NCBI RefSeq assembly: GCF_900109195.1
Contig: NZ_FNZG01000001.1
Location: 868,001 to 932,000, forward strand
Direction: 5' to 3'
DNA: 64,000 nucleotides
Origin: Pseudooceanicola nitratireducens
GTDB taxonomy: Bacteria; Pseudomonadota; Alphaproteobacteria; Rhodobacterales; Rhodobacteraceae
The notes under the pieces are model-generated. The model saw nothing but the letters and a program-made list of their open reading frames with translations. It searched no databases and was not told where the DNA came from. The translations under genes and the position numbers were made by a program. How positions within the stretch are numbered: the first letter of the stretch is position 1; each line of letters begins with the position of its first letter. Of the stretch, positions 8,485-18,330 are shown piece after piece.

Positions 8485-10539
8485 ATGTCTGACCTGCGCA
8501 AGATCATCATCGACGATCAAGAGATCGAGGTCGATCCCGCCCTGACCCTGATCCAGGCCTGTGAGCAGGCCGGGATCGAGGTCCCGCGCTTTTGCTATCA
8601 CGAACGTCTGTCCATCGCGGGCAACTGCCGCATGTGCCTGGTCGAGGTCGTCGGCGGCCCGCCGAAGCCCGCCGCCTCCTGCGCGATGCAGGTCAAGGAT
8701 CTGCGCCCCGGGCCGGAAGGCGCGCCGCCGGTGGTCAAGACCAACAGCCCGATGGTCAAGAAGGCCCGCGAAGGGGTCATGGAATTCCTGCTGATCAACC
8801 ACCCGCTGGATTGCCCGATCTGCGACCAGGGCGGCGAATGCGACCTGCAGGACCAGGCGATGGCCTATGGCGTCGATTTCTCGCGCTACCGCGAACCCAA
8901 GCGCGCCAGCGACGATCTGGATCTGGGCCCGCTGGTCGAAACCCACATGACGCGCTGCATTTCCTGCACGCGCTGTGTCCGCTTCACGTCCGAGGTCGCG
9001 GGCATCATGCAGATGGGCCAGACCGGCCGCGGTGAGGATGCGGAGATCACCAGCTACCTGAACCAGACGCTGGAGTCGAACCTGCAGGGCAATATCATCG
9101 ACCTTTGCCCGGTCGGTGCGCTGGTCTCGAAACCCTACGCCTTCACCGCCCGCCCGTGGGAACTGACCAAGACCGAAACCATCGACGTGATGGATGCGCT
9201 TGGGTCGAACATCCGCGTCGACACCAAGGGCCGCGAAGTCATGCGCATCCTGCCGCGCAACCATGATGGCGTGAACGAGGAATGGATTTCCGACAAGACG
9301 CGTTTCGTCTGGGATGGCCTGCGCCGCCAGCGTCTGGACCGTCCTTACGTCCGCGAAAACGGCAAGCTGCGCCCGGCCACCTGGCCCGAGGCGCTGACCA
9401 AGGCGGCCGAGGCGATGAAGGGCAAGAAGATTGCCGGCCTGATCGGTGATCTCGCCCCGGTCGAGGCTGCATTTGCCCTGAAGCAACTGATCGAAGGTCT
9501 GGGCGGCACCGTTGAATGCCGCACCGATGGCGCGAAACTGCCCGCCGGCAACCGGGGGGCCTATGTCGGCACCGCCACGGTCGAGGATCTGGACAGCGCG
9601 CAGTTCATCCAGCTGATCGGCACCAACCCGGCGGTCGAGGCCCCGGTGCTGAACGCCCGGATCCGCAAGGCCTGGATCAATGGCGCAAACATCGGGCTGA
9701 TCGGCGAAGCCGCTGATCTGACCTATGAATACGCCCACATGGGCACCGACCGTAAGGCGCTGGCCGATCTGCAGAACCACGACTTCGGGGCCGTCAAGGA
9801 CGCCGCGTCGATCGTGATCGTGGGGCAGGGTGCCCTGCGTGAAGCCGATGGTGAGGCCGTGCTGGCCGCCGCCATGGATGTCGCCGCCAAGACCAACTCG
9901 AAACTGATGGTCCTGCACACCGCCGCATCGCGCGTTGGTGCCCTGGACATCGGTGCCGTGACCGAAGGCGGGCTGTCCGCTGCCATCGACGGGGCCGAGG
10001 TTGTCTATAACCTGGGCGCGGATGAGGTTGAAATCGCCCCGCGCTCAAGCAGCGAAGCGGTAGCGCATGAAAAATCTGCGCCGTTCGTGATCTACCAGGG
10101 CAGCCACGGCGACCGGGGCGCACACCGCGCCGACGTCATCCTGCCCGGTGCCGCCTATACGGAAGAAAACGGCCTGTTCGTGAACACCGAAGGCCGCCCG
10201 CAGCTGGCGCTGCGCGCCGGTTTCGCCCCGGGTGAGGCCAAGGAAAACTGGGCCATCCTGCGCGCCCTGTCGGCCGAGGCCGGCCAGGCGTTGCCCTTCG
10301 ACACCCTGGCACAGCTGCGCCAGGCGCTGGTGGCCGAGGTGCCGCATCTGAAACAGATCGACCAGGTGCCGGAAAACGACTGGGTCCCGCTGTCGACCGG
10401 CAAACTGGGCGAGGCAAGTTTCGTCAATCCGATCAAGGATTTCTACCTGACGAACCCGATTGCCCGCGCCAGCCAGGTGATGGCGGAACTGTCTGCCAAC
10501 GCCGCAGCCCGCGCCAACCCGGCCGTGGCGGCCGAGTGA
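8485..10539 (+). CDS. nuoG: NADH-quinone oxidoreductase subunit G (75 kDa)
   Basis: NuoG carries three or more Fe-S clusters of the electron wire. The N-terminal ferredoxin-like part has [21 protein letters not shown] and SCAM ([2Fe-2S] N1b), then [18 protein letters not shown] and [10 protein letters not shown] (the [4Fe-4S] N4/N5 ligands). The rest is a molybdopterin-oxidoreductase-like fold without cofactor, ending in an Ala-rich tail. At 684 residues it is the short alphaproteobacterial/mitochondrial form. The stop overlaps the next GTG start. Confidence 0.97.
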   Translation: MSDLRKIIIDDQEIEVDPALTLIQACEQAGIEVPRFCYHERLSIAGNCRMCLVEVVGGPPKPAASCAMQVKDLRPGPEGAPPVVKTNSPMVKKAREGVMEFLLINHPLDCPICDQGGECDLQDQAMAYGVDFSRYREPKRASDDLDLGPLVETHMTRCISCTRCVRFTSEVAGIMQMGQTGRGEDAEITSYLNQTLESNLQGNIIDLCPVGALVSKPYAFTARPWELTKTETIDVMDALGSNIRVDTKGREVMRILPRNHDGVNEEWISDKTRFVWDGLRRQRLDRPYVRENGKLRPATWPEALTKAAEAMKGKKIAGLIGDLAPVEAAFALKQLIEGLGGTVECRTDGAKLPAGNRGAYVGTATVEDLDSAQFIQLIGTNPAVEAPVLNARIRKAWINGANIGLIGEAADLTYEYAHMGTDRKALADLQNHDFGAVKDAASIVIVGQGALREADGEAVLAAAMDVAAKTNSKLMVLHTAASRVGALDIGAVTEGGLSAAIDGAEVVYNLGADEVEIAPRSSSEAVAHEKSAPFVIYQGSHGDRGAHRADVILPGAAYTEENGLFVNTEGRPQLALRAGFAPGEAKENWAILRALSAEAGQALPFDTLAQLRQALVAEVPHLKQIDQVPENDWVPLSTGKLGEASFVNPIKDFYLTNPIARASQVMAELSANAAARANPAVAAE

Positions 10540-10934
10540 TCCGCGCCGCTCTCATAACCTCGGCGGGCCTGCTGGCCGCCTGCACCGCGCAAGACCAGGT
10601 GTCGCGCGCGGCCCAGGTGCCCTTTGCGCCCAGCTATGAGGGGATCGAGACGCGGCTTCTGGACAACGACCTGGTGGCCTTTCACGTCAAGATGCGCGGT
10701 GCCCGCGGTGATCAGGACGTGACCGACTATGCGGAATGCGCCGCCGCCCAGTACACGCTGATCCGGGGCTTTGGTTTTGCCCGGCATCTGCGCACGAAAA
10801 CCGCGGAAGTCTCTGGCCTCTGGCAGGCGGATGCGATTTATACCATCTCGGCGGCGATCCCCGCCGGGCTACGCACGATCGACGCGGAAGTGACCGTCGA
10901 GAACTGCAAAAGCAACGGAATACCCACGGTGTGA
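10536..10934 (+). CDS. Small lipoprotein encoded after nuoG
   Basis: A 132-residue predicted lipoprotein beginning at a GTG in a GTGA overlap with nuoG. Signal [15 protein letters not shown] ends in the lipobox LAAC. Two Cys residues remain in the mature protein (YAECAAAQ and VENCKSN). The sequence around [20 protein letters not shown] suggests a small alpha/beta periplasmic fold, but the family is not recognised. It is the third lipoprotein coupled to a core subunit in this operon; nuoH begins 7 bases downstream. Confidence 0.78.
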   Translation: MIRAALITSAGLLAACTAQDQVSRAAQVPFAPSYEGIETRLLDNDLVAFHVKMRGARGDQDVTDYAECAAAQYTLIRGFGFARHLRTKTAEVSGLWQADAIYTISAAIPAGLRTIDAEVTVENCKSNGIPTV

Positions 10935-10940
10935 GGACCT

Positions 10941-11981
10941 ATGGCTGATTTCTTTTCCACTCACCCCCTCGGCATCCTTCTCCTGACCCTTGGTCAGGTC
11001 CTGCTGCTGGTGGTCCCCCTGCTGGTGGCTCTGGCCTTCCTGCTGTACGCAGACCGCAAGATCTGGGCCGCCGTCCAGCTGCGCAAGGGCCCGAACGTCG
11101 TTGGTGCCTTCGGTCTGCTTCAGTCCTTCGCGGACTTCGGCAAATACATCACCAAAGAGGTGGTGATCCCGGCGGGCGCTGACAAGTTCGTCTTCCTTCT
11201 GGCACCTATGCTGTCGTTCGTGTTGGCGCTGATCGCCTGGGCGGTGATCCCCTTCAACGACGGCTGGGTGGTGTCGGACATCAACGTCGCGATCCTTTAC
11301 GTCTTCGCCATGTCCTCGCTTGAGGTCTACGGCGTGATCATGGGCGGCTGGGCATCGAACTCGAAATATCCGTTCCTCGGCTCGCTCCGGTCGGCGGCAC
11401 AGATGATTTCCTACGAGGTCTCGATCGGTCTGATCATCATCGGTGTGATCATCTCGACCGGGTCGATGAACTTCGGCGACATCGTGGCGGCGCAGGACGG
11501 GGCCTATGGGTTGTTCTCCTGGTACTGGCTGCCGCATTTCCCGATGCTGTTCCTCTTCATCATCTCGGCCCTGGCGGAAACCAACCGCCCGCCCTTCGAC
11601 CTTCCCGAGGCGGAATCCGAACTGGTGGCGGGCTACCAGGTTGAATATTCCTCGACCCCCTTCCTGCTGTTCATGATCGGTGAATATTTCGCCATCGTGC
11701 TGATGTGTGCCCTGGCGTCGCTGCTGTTCTTCGGCGGCTGGCTGTCGCCGATCCCGGGCCTGCCGGACGGCGTGCTGTGGTTCATCCTGAAGATGGTCAT
11801 GGTCTTCTTCGTCTTCGCGCTGGTGAAGGCCGTGGTGCCGCGCTACCGCTACGACCAGCTGATGCGCATCGGCTGGAAGGTTTTCCTGCCCCTGTCGCTT
11901 GGCTGGGTCGTGATCGTCGCCTTCCTTGCCAAATTTGAACTGCTCGGCGGGGCCTATGCCCGCTGGATGATCGGAGGCTGA
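10941..11981 (+). CDS. nuoH: NADH-quinone oxidoreductase subunit H
   Basis: NuoH (346 residues, about eight membrane helices) is the membrane subunit that completes the quinone chamber. Diagnostic segments are [19 protein letters not shown] near residue 35 and [29 protein letters not shown] around 210-240, the acidic loop that faces the quinone. GAGGACCT precedes the ATG. The stop is part of a TGAGATG that recurs just before nuoI, with an extra gene between. Confidence 0.97.
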   Translation: MADFFSTHPLGILLLTLGQVLLLVVPLLVALAFLLYADRKIWAAVQLRKGPNVVGAFGLLQSFADFGKYITKEVVIPAGADKFVFLLAPMLSFVLALIAWAVIPFNDGWVVSDINVAILYVFAMSSLEVYGVIMGGWASNSKYPFLGSLRSAAQMISYEVSIGLIIIGVIISTGSMNFGDIVAAQDGAYGLFSWYWLPHFPMLFLFIISALAETNRPPFDLPEAESELVAGYQVEYSSTPFLLFMIGEYFAIVLMCALASLLFFGGWLSPIPGLPDGVLWFILKMVMVFFVFALVKAVVPRYRYDQLMRIGWKVFLPLSLGWVVIVAFLAKFELLGGAYARWMIGG

Positions 11982-11985
11982 GATG
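11979..11985 (+). repeat. Left copy of a 7-bp direct repeat flanking the orphan gene
   Basis: TGAGATG spans the nuoH stop and the start codon of the orphan ORF. The same seven bases recur at 12283-12289, spanning the orphan stop and the nuoI start. Removing one copy plus the intervening 297 bases would join nuoH directly to nuoI as TGAGATG, the compact spacing seen elsewhere in the operon. Confidence 0.5.
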
Positions 11986-12285
11986 GACTATGCTCTTCGC
12001 TACGATCACGTGACGAAACAAGGCTTCAAGCTGAGCTTGGTGCCCTACCTCAGCGAGATCCGTCCTGAAAATAAGGGATATTACCTTGCTGTCGATGACC
12101 AAATTGAGGGGCTTTGGCCTGGCGAAGAAGCGGCCAACGAAGCTCATGAAGATCTGAAATTCGGGCATATAGATGCAATTGTTCCAAGCCCAAAAGGCTA
12201 CATGACATTCCAATCTCGCAATGATTTTTCTGTGAACAATCTGTCAGACTGGCAGTCCAAGAATGTCCTGAGAAAGGTCCTTTGA
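11983..12285 (+). CDS. Orphan 100-residue protein inserted between nuoH and nuoI
   Basis: An unrecognised soluble protein of 100 residues, rich in charged and polar residues ([37 protein letters not shown]). No signal peptide, no membrane segment, no Cys. Base composition is clearly lower in G+C than the nuo genes on either side and third codon positions are often A or T. It starts one base after the nuoH stop and ends one base before the nuoI start. Foreign origin is inferred from composition and from the flanking TGAGATG repeat; function unknown. It could be a phage- or plasmid-type small protein that settled without breaking operon expression. Confidence 0.65.
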   Translation: MDYALRYDHVTKQGFKLSLVPYLSEIRPENKGYYLAVDDQIEGLWPGEEAANEAHEDLKFGHIDAIVPSPKGYMTFQSRNDFSVNNLSDWQSKNVLRKVL

Positions 12286-12289
12286 GATG
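12283..12289 (+). repeat. Right copy of the 7-bp direct repeat flanking the orphan gene
   Basis: TGAGATG identical to 11979-11985; see the left copy. A stop-plus-start junction of this form can also arise by chance, so the repeat alone does not prove insertion. Confidence 0.5.
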
Positions 12290-12781
12290 ACTCAGATCGA
12301 CTATACCCGCGCTGCAAAATACTTCCTGCTGATGGACGTCTGGCAGGGCTTCAAGATGGGTTTGAAGTATTTCTTCAAACCCAAGGCGACGCTGAACTAC
12401 CCGCATGAAAAGGGGCCCTTGTCGCCCCGCTTCCGCGGCGAACACGCGCTGCGTCGCTATCCCAATGGCGAGGAACGCTGCATCGCCTGCAAGCTGTGCG
12501 AGGCGATCTGCCCCGCCCAGGCCATCACCATCGACGCCGAACCGCGCGAGGACGGATCCCGCCGGACCACGCGCTACGACATCGACATGACGAAATGCAT
12601 CTACTGCGGCTTCTGCCAAGAGGCCTGCCCGGTCGATGCCATCGTCGAAGGTCCGAACTTCGAATTCGCCACCGAAACCCGGGAAGAGCTGTTCTATGAC
12701 AAGGAAAAGCTGCTGGCGAACGGTGAAAGATGGGAAGCGGAAATCGCCCGCAACCTGGAACTGGATGCGCCCTACCGATGA
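12287..12781 (+). CDS. nuoI: NADH-quinone oxidoreductase subunit I (2 x [4Fe-4S])
   Basis: NuoI is the 8-Fe ferredoxin-like subunit with clusters N6a and N6b. Both CxxCxxCxxxCP motifs are intact: [16 protein letters not shown] and [16 protein letters not shown]. Length 164 residues is normal. The N-terminal amphipathic part ([19 protein letters not shown]) lies along the membrane in known structures. The stop overlaps the next ATG (ATGA). Confidence 0.97.
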   Translation: MTQIDYTRAAKYFLLMDVWQGFKMGLKYFFKPKATLNYPHEKGPLSPRFRGEHALRRYPNGEERCIACKLCEAICPAQAITIDAEPREDGSRRTTRYDIDMTKCIYCGFCQEACPVDAIVEGPNFEFATETREELFYDKEKLLANGERWEAEIARNLELDAPYR

Positions 12782-13179
12782 GCCTGGACGACCCCAATAA
12801 GGACGCCTATGCGCGTGGCAAGGCCTTCACCGAGGACACCAACCCCGGAATGGAAGACGCCTTGCGCGCCCGTTATGACGCGCTCTTGCCGGGATTGGCG
12901 CGTGATCTGGTCGAACAGAACGGCCGGCTCTACACGCGTGGCGTTCTGGATCAGAAGACGCGGGAACTTCTGACCATTGCGGCGCTTGCGGCCATGGGGG
13001 CGCAGACCCGCCCGCAATTGAAAATCCACGTCGCCGCCGCCCGCAAGCTGGGTGCCAGCCGCGAAGAGGTGGCCGAGGCGATCTATCAGATGTCGCTTTA
13101 TGGTGGCATGCCCGCCATGTTCAACGCCCTGAACGCCGCGCTTGAGGTTTTTGCAGCCGAGGAGACCGCCGATGGCTGA
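12778..13179 (+). CDS. Carboxymuconolactone decarboxylase (CMD) family protein, first of a pair
   Basis: A 133-residue all-alpha protein of the CMD/AhpD-like superfamily, shown by [66 protein letters not shown]. It lacks the CxxC redox pair of AhpD, so peroxidase activity is unlikely; the substrate is unknown. The start at 12778 gives an ATGA overlap with nuoI. The next gene is a diverged copy that overlaps by 8 bases. Placement between nuoI and nuoJ is an accessory feature of this operon. Confidence 0.85.
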   Translation: MSLDDPNKDAYARGKAFTEDTNPGMEDALRARYDALLPGLARDLVEQNGRLYTRGVLDQKTRELLTIAALAAMGAQTRPQLKIHVAAARKLGASREEVAEAIYQMSLYGGMPAMFNALNAALEVFAAEETADG

Positions 13180-13594
13180 CGCCAAAACCCCGTTCGAGCT
13201 GATGATGAGCCAGGCGCAGGAAATGGTGAAAGCGATGAACCCCGCGCTGGAAACCTTCACGCCCAAGGGCTTCGACGCGCTCTGGCCGACCATGCCCAAG
13301 GAATGGATGGAGATGGCCTTCGGCAAGACGCTGAACACGGAAGGTCTGGACGCCAAGACCCGCCTGTTCCTGACGCTGGCCGGCCTGACCATGCAGGGTG
13401 CCCAGGCCGAGGCGCAGATCCGCATGACCGTCCGCCACCTGATCGAGGCCGGCGCGACGAAACAGGAAATCGGTGAATGCATCGCCCAGATGTCGATGTT
13501 CGCCGGACTGCCCGCCATGACCAAGGCGGGCGAGATCGCCAATGACGTGATGAAAGATCACGAAGCGGCGCAGAAAGACGAGGATACGGAATGA
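13172..13594 (+). CDS. CMD family protein, second of a pair
   Basis: A 140-residue relative of the preceding protein: [69 protein letters not shown] aligns with the CMD core of its neighbour. It has a single Cys in the GECIAQ position and no CxxC. GGAGACC precedes the ATG at 13172, which overlaps the upstream stop by 8 bases. The two proteins may form a hetero-oligomer, since CMD proteins are usually trimers or hexamers; that is inference. The end overlaps nuoJ (ATGA). Confidence 0.83.
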   Translation: MADAKTPFELMMSQAQEMVKAMNPALETFTPKGFDALWPTMPKEWMEMAFGKTLNTEGLDAKTRLFLTLAGLTMQGAQAEAQIRMTVRHLIEAGATKQEIGECIAQMSMFAGLPAMTKAGEIANDVMKDHEAAQKDEDTE

Positions 13595-14196
13595 CCGTCA
13601 CCGCACTGGCCTTTTACCTCTTCGCGCTGTCGACGCTGGTCGGCGGGCTGTTCACCGTCATCGGCCGCAACCCGGTGCACTCGGTGCTCTGGCTGATCCT
13701 GACCTTCCTGTCGGCGGCGGGGCTGTTTGTCCTGCTGGGCGCGGAATTCGTCGCGATGCTGCTGATCATCGTCTACGTCGGCGCGGTCGCGGTGCTGTTC
13801 CTGTTCGTGGTCATGATGCTGGACGTGGATTTTGCCGCGCTCAAGGCAGAAATGGCGCGCTACATGCCGCTGGCCCTGCTGATCGGGGTCATCCTGCTGA
13901 TGCAGTTCGGCCTGGCCTACGGCTCGTGGGAGACTTCGGCCATGGCCGAGGCGAACCGCCTGGCCGTCGCGCCCGAGGGGCAGAACACCCAGGGTCTGGG
14001 TCTGCTGATCTATGACCAGTACTTCCTGATCTTCCAGCTGGCGGGCCTGATCCTGCTGGTCGCGATGATCGGGGCCATCGTGCTGACCCTGCGCCACCGC
14101 ACCGACATCAAACGCCAGAATGTGCTGGAGCAGATGTGGCGCGACCCGGCCCAGGCGATGGAGCTGAAGGACGTCAAACCGGGGCAGGGGCTGTGA
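13591..14196 (+). CDS. nuoJ: NADH-quinone oxidoreductase subunit J
   Basis: NuoJ is a five-helix membrane-arm subunit. The third helix with its characteristic pi-bulge region is visible as [29 protein letters not shown], and the N-terminus [42 protein letters not shown] is typical. 201 residues. Its stop overlaps a GTG that opens a 42-codon membrane peptide. Confidence 0.96.
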   Translation: MTVTALAFYLFALSTLVGGLFTVIGRNPVHSVLWLILTFLSAAGLFVLLGAEFVAMLLIIVYVGAVAVLFLFVVMMLDVDFAALKAEMARYMPLALLIGVILLMQFGLAYGSWETSAMAEANRLAVAPEGQNTQGLGLLIYDQYFLIFQLAGLILLVAMIGAIVLTLRHRTDIKRQNVLEQMWRDPAQAMELKDVKPGQGL

Positions 14197-14321
14197 TCGC
14201 GCTGATCACGGCCGTGGCTGCCAAGCTGGGCGTGGCGGGACTTGCCGCGCTGTGGATTTTGAAAGCCGGGCTGGGGCTGATTGCACTCCGCGCCTGGAAA
14301 CAAAGAAGAACGAAGGTCTAG
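14193..14321 (+). CDS. 42-residue single-span membrane peptide between nuoJ and nuoK
   Basis: A short ORF starting at a GTG in a GTGA overlap with nuoJ. It encodes one hydrophobic helix ([21 protein letters not shown]) followed by the basic tail [10 protein letters not shown], so the C-terminus should be cytoplasmic. The ORF fills the 138-bp gap and ends 13 bases before nuoK. Small, single-helix proteins of this type can be supernumerary subunits of respiratory complexes; here that is an inference from position and topology. Confidence 0.6.
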   Translation: MIALITAVAAKLGVAGLAALWILKAGLGLIALRAWKQRRTKV

Positions 14322-14334
14322 GGGACTGAGGGAC

Positions 14335-14640
14335 ATGATTGGGATCGAACATTACCTGACAGTAGCCGCCGCGCTATTCGTCATCGGCATCTTCGGGCTC
14401 TTCCTCAACCGGAAGAACATCATCATCCTGCTGATGAGCATCGAATTGATGCTGCTGGCGGTGAACATCAACCTGGTGGCCTTTTCGTCCTTTCTGGGCG
14501 ACCTGGCGGGTCAGGTCTTCACCCTCTTCGTGCTGACCGTCGCCGCCGCCGAGGCGGCCATCGGCCTGGCAATCCTCGTCTGCTTCTTCCGCAACCGCGG
14601 CACGATCGCGGTCGAAGACGTCAACGTGATGAAAGGCTGA
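14335..14640 (+). CDS. nuoK: NADH-quinone oxidoreductase subunit K
   Basis: NuoK is 101 residues with three helices; the proton-pathway glutamate sits in [20 protein letters not shown] and the second in [13 protein letters not shown]. The start at 14335 (MIGIEHYL) is chosen because it gives the exact family length and follows GACTGAGGGAC. Confidence 0.97.
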   Translation: MIGIEHYLTVAAALFVIGIFGLFLNRKNIIILLMSIELMLLAVNINLVAFSSFLGDLAGQVFTLFVLTVAAAEAAIGLAILVCFFRNRGTIAVEDVNVMKG

Positions 14641-14644
14641 CCCC

Positions 14645-16762
14645 ATGGTATCCATCATCCTCTTCGCGCCGCTGATCGGCGCGCTGATCGCGGGCTTCGG
14701 CTGGCGGATCATCACGATCAAGGGGGCCCAGTGGGTCACCACGGGCCTTTTGTTCCTGGCCTGCCTTCTGTCCTGGATCACCTTCCTGTCCCACGGGCCG
14801 GAAACCCAGCACATTGAAATCTTGCGCTGGATTGAATCCGGCTCGCTCTCGACCTCCTGGGGGATTCGGCTGGACCGCCTTACCTCGATCATGCTGATCG
14901 TGGTGACGACCGTCTCGGCCCTCGTGCACCTGTATTCCTTCGGCTACATGGCCCACGACGACAACTTCCGCGACGGCGAGGACAGCTATCGCGCCCGCTT
15001 CTTCGCCTACCTGTCGTTCTTCACCTTCGCCATGCTGATGCTGGTGACCTCGGACAACCTGGTGCAGATGTTCTTTGGCTGGGAAGGCGTGGGTGTCGCA
15101 TCCTACCTGCTGATCGGCTTCTACTACCGCAAGCCCTCGGCCAATGCCGCGGCGATGAAGGCGTTTATCGTCAACCGCGTCGGCGACTTCGGCTTTGCGC
15201 TTGGCATCTTTGGCCTCTTCTACCTGACCGACAGCATCGCCTTCGACGATGTCTTCGCCGCGGCCCCGGGTCTTGCGGAAACCCAGCTGCACTTCCTGTG
15301 GCGCGACTGGAACGCCGCCAACCTGCTGGCCTTCCTGCTGTTCGTCGGCGCAATGGGCAAATCGGCCCAGCTGATCCTGCACACCTGGCTGCCCGACGCG
15401 ATGGAAGGTCCGACCCCGGTGTCGGCGCTGATCCACGCCGCAACCATGGTGACGGCGGGCGTCTTCCTGGTCTGCCGCATGTCGCCGCTGATGGAATATG
15501 CGCCCCAGGCCATGGCTTTCGTGACCTTCCTGGGCGCAACCACGGCCTTCTTCGCCGCAACCGTCGGTCTGGTGCAGAATGACATCAAGCGCGTCATCGC
15601 CTATTCGACCTGTTCCCAGCTGGGCTACATGTTCGTGGCGGCGGGCGTCGGCGTCTATTCGGTCGCCATGTTCCACCTGTTCACCCACGCCTTCTTCAAG
15701 GCGATGCTCTTCCTTGGCGCGGGGTCGGTCATCCACGGGATGCACCACGAACAGGACATGCGGAACTATGGCAACCTGCGCAAGAAACTGCCCTATACCT
15801 TCTGGGCGATGATGATCGGCACCCTGGCCATCACCGGGGTGGGCATCCCGCTGACCCATATCGGCTTTGCCGGCTTCCTGTCCAAGGACGCGGTGATCGA
15901 GAGCGCCTGGGCCGGCACCGCAGGGGGCTATGCCTTCTGGATGCTGGTGATCGCGGCGCTGATGACGTCCTTCTATTCCTGGCGGCTGATCTTCCTGACC
16001 TTCTACGGTGAGGCCCGCGGCGACAAGCACACCCATGACCACGCGCATGAAAGCCCGACGGTCATGCTGGTGCCGCTTGGTGTGCTGGCGCTTGGCGCGG
16101 TCTTCTCGGGTATGATCTGGTACGGGTCCTTCTTTGGCGACCACAACAAGGTCAACGCCTTCTTCGGCATCCCGGCCCATGCCGAGGCATCCGACCATGG
16201 CGCAACGGACACGCATGGCGACGCCGCCACGTCCGGGGCGGAGGAGCAGCACGCCGCGCTGAGTGATCACGCTGACGCCGGTCACGCCGATGCTGGCCAC
16301 GGCATGGCCCCCGAGGGCGCGATCTTCATGGCCCCCGACAACCACGTCATGGACGAGGCGCACCATGCCCCGACCTGGGTCAAGATCAGCCCCTTCATCG
16401 CCATGATCATCGGCCTTCTGATCGCCCTGTGGTTCTACATCTGGAACCCGGCCATGCCCGCGCGCACGGCGGCAACCTTCGGGCCGCTTTACAACTTCCT
16501 GCTGAACAAATGGTACTTTGACGAGATCTACGATTTCCTCTTCGTCCGTCCGGCTCTCTGGATCGGCAAGTTCTTTTGGAAACGCGGTGATCAAAACACC
16601 ATCGACGGCGGCATCAACGGCGTGGCCATGGGCATCATTCCCTTCTTCACGCGGCTCGCGGGCCGGGCGCAGTCGGGCTACATCTTCACTTACGCATTTG
16701 CCATGGTGATCGGCATCGCGGTCCTGGTGACCTGGATGACGATCGGCGGAGGGGCGGAATAA
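14645..16762 (+). CDS. nuoL: NADH-quinone oxidoreductase subunit L with His-rich loop
   Basis: NuoL is the distal antiporter-like proton pump subunit that carries the long lateral helix. Key segments: [20 protein letters not shown] with the conserved Glu, and [36 protein letters not shown] with the pump Lys/His. At 705 residues it is longer than the E. coli protein because of a loop at about residues 505-575 rich in His, Asp and Ala ([35 protein letters not shown]), preceded by KHTHDHAH near 460. The stop overlaps the nuoM start (TAATG). Confidence 0.97.
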   Translation: MVSIILFAPLIGALIAGFGWRIITIKGAQWVTTGLLFLACLLSWITFLSHGPETQHIEILRWIESGSLSTSWGIRLDRLTSIMLIVVTTVSALVHLYSFGYMAHDDNFRDGEDSYRARFFAYLSFFTFAMLMLVTSDNLVQMFFGWEGVGVASYLLIGFYYRKPSANAAAMKAFIVNRVGDFGFALGIFGLFYLTDSIAFDDVFAAAPGLAETQLHFLWRDWNAANLLAFLLFVGAMGKSAQLILHTWLPDAMEGPTPVSALIHAATMVTAGVFLVCRMSPLMEYAPQAMAFVTFLGATTAFFAATVGLVQNDIKRVIAYSTCSQLGYMFVAAGVGVYSVAMFHLFTHAFFKAMLFLGAGSVIHGMHHEQDMRNYGNLRKKLPYTFWAMMIGTLAITGVGIPLTHIGFAGFLSKDAVIESAWAGTAGGYAFWMLVIAALMTSFYSWRLIFLTFYGEARGDKHTHDHAHESPTVMLVPLGVLALGAVFSGMIWYGSFFGDHNKVNAFFGIPAHAEASDHGATDTHGDAATSGAEEQHAALSDHADAGHADAGHGMAPEGAIFMAPDNHVMDEAHHAPTWVKISPFIAMIIGLLIALWFYIWNPAMPARTAATFGPLYNFLLNKWYFDEIYDFLFVRPALWIGKFFWKRGDQNTIDGGINGVAMGIIPFFTRLAGRAQSGYIFTYAFAMVIGIAVLVTWMTIGGGAE

Positions 16763-18318
16763 TGAGCAACCTTCTTTCGATCACCACCTTCCTGCCTGCG
16801 ATCGCCGCGCTGATCCTTGCGGTCTTCCTGCGGGGCGATGACCCCGCCGGGCAGCGCAATGCGAAATGGGTGGCGCTGATCGCGACCTCTCTGACCTTCC
16901 TGATCTCGCTGTTCATCCTGGCGGGCTTCAATTCCGCCGACACCGGGTTCCAGTTCGTCGAGGAACGCGACTGGCTGATGGGGCTGAAATACAAGATGGG
17001 CATCGACGGGATCTCGGTCCTGTTTGTCATGCTGACCACCTTCATGATGCCGCTGACCATCGCCGCCTCCTGGGGGGTGAAGACGCGGGTCAAGGAATAC
17101 ATGATCGCCTTCCTGCTGCTGGAAACGCTGATGCTGGGCGTCTTCATGGCGCTGGACATGGTTCTGTTCTACCTGTTTTTCGAGGCCGGGCTGATCCCGA
17201 TGTTCCTGATCATCGGCATCTGGGGCGGACAGAACCGCATTTATGCGTCGTTCAAGTTCTTCCTCTACACCTTCCTGGGCTCGGTCCTGATGCTGGTGGC
17301 CATGGTCGCCATGTATGCCGACGCCGGCACGACCGACATCCCGACGCTTCTGGCGCATGACTTCGGGTCTGAAACCTTCTCGATCCTCGGGGTGCAGATC
17401 ATCGGCGGCATGCAGACCGTGCTGTTCCTGGCTTTCTTCGCCAGCTTCGCGGTCAAAATGCCCATGTGGCCGGTGCACACCTGGCTGCCGGATGCCCACG
17501 TTCAGGCCCCGACCGCCGGGTCCGTCGTTCTGGCGGCGATCCTGCTGAAGATGGGCGGCTACGGCTTCCTGCGGTTCTCTCTGCCGATGTTCCCCGTGGG
17601 CTCGGACGTGATGACGCCGCTGGTTCTTTGGATGTCCGCCATCGCCATCGTCTACACCAGCCTCGTCGCGCTGGTGCAGGAGGACATGAAGAAACTGATC
17701 GCCTATTCGTCGGTTGCGCACATGGGCTATGTGACCATGGGTATCTTTGCCGCCAACCAACAGGGCATCGACGGCGCGATCTTCCAGATGATCAGCCACG
17801 GCTTCATCTCGGGCGCGCTGTTCCTTTGTGTCGGCGTGATCTACGACCGGATGCACACCCGCGACATCGAGGCCTATGGCGGCCTGGTGAACAAGATGCC
17901 GGCCTATGCGCTGATCTTCATGCTGTTCACCATGGCCAATGTCGGCCTGCCGGGCACCTCTGGCTTTATCGGGGAATTCCTGACCCTGATGGGGATCTTC
18001 CAGGTCAACACCTGGGTGGCGCTGGTTGCGACCTCGGGCGTGATCTTCTCGGCGGCCTATGCGCTTTGGTTGTATCGCCGGGTGGTCATGGGCGACCTGA
18101 TCAAGGAAAGCCTGAAGTCGATCACCGACATGACCTCGCGCGAACGGTGGATCTTTGCCCCGCTTGTCGCCATGACCCTTCTGCTGGGCGTCTACCCCAG
18201 CCTCGTCACCGACGTGATCGGGCCCTCGGTCGAGGCCCTGATCGCAGACCACACAACCGCGCTGGCCGCAGCGGATCGCCTGGGCGATGCGCAGATGGCC
18301 ACCGCAGCCTCGCATTAA
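16762..18318 (+). CDS. nuoM: NADH-quinone oxidoreductase subunit M
   Basis: NuoM (518 residues) is the middle antiporter-like proton pump. Diagnostic segments include [22 protein letters not shown] with the essential Glu and [40 protein letters not shown] with the channel Lys. Coupled to nuoL by TAATG. nuoN follows after 12 bases with its own AAGGGAG. Confidence 0.97.
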   Translation: MSNLLSITTFLPAIAALILAVFLRGDDPAGQRNAKWVALIATSLTFLISLFILAGFNSADTGFQFVEERDWLMGLKYKMGIDGISVLFVMLTTFMMPLTIAASWGVKTRVKEYMIAFLLLETLMLGVFMALDMVLFYLFFEAGLIPMFLIIGIWGGQNRIYASFKFFLYTFLGSVLMLVAMVAMYADAGTTDIPTLLAHDFGSETFSILGVQIIGGMQTVLFLAFFASFAVKMPMWPVHTWLPDAHVQAPTAGSVVLAAILLKMGGYGFLRFSLPMFPVGSDVMTPLVLWMSAIAIVYTSLVALVQEDMKKLIAYSSVAHMGYVTMGIFAANQQGIDGAIFQMISHGFISGALFLCVGVIYDRMHTRDIEAYGGLVNKMPAYALIFMLFTMANVGLPGTSGFIGEFLTLMGIFQVNTWVALVATSGVIFSAAYALWLYRRVVMGDLIKESLKSITDMTSRERWIFAPLVAMTLLLGVYPSLVTDVIGPSVEALIADHTTALAAADRLGDAQMATAASH

Positions 18319-18330
18319 GGGAGCCTGCCG

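Noticed and set aside
14621-16594. 657-codon minus-strand frame opposite nuoL
   Set aside because: Composition dominated by His, Gly, Arg and Gln, no domain visible, fully covered by nuoL.
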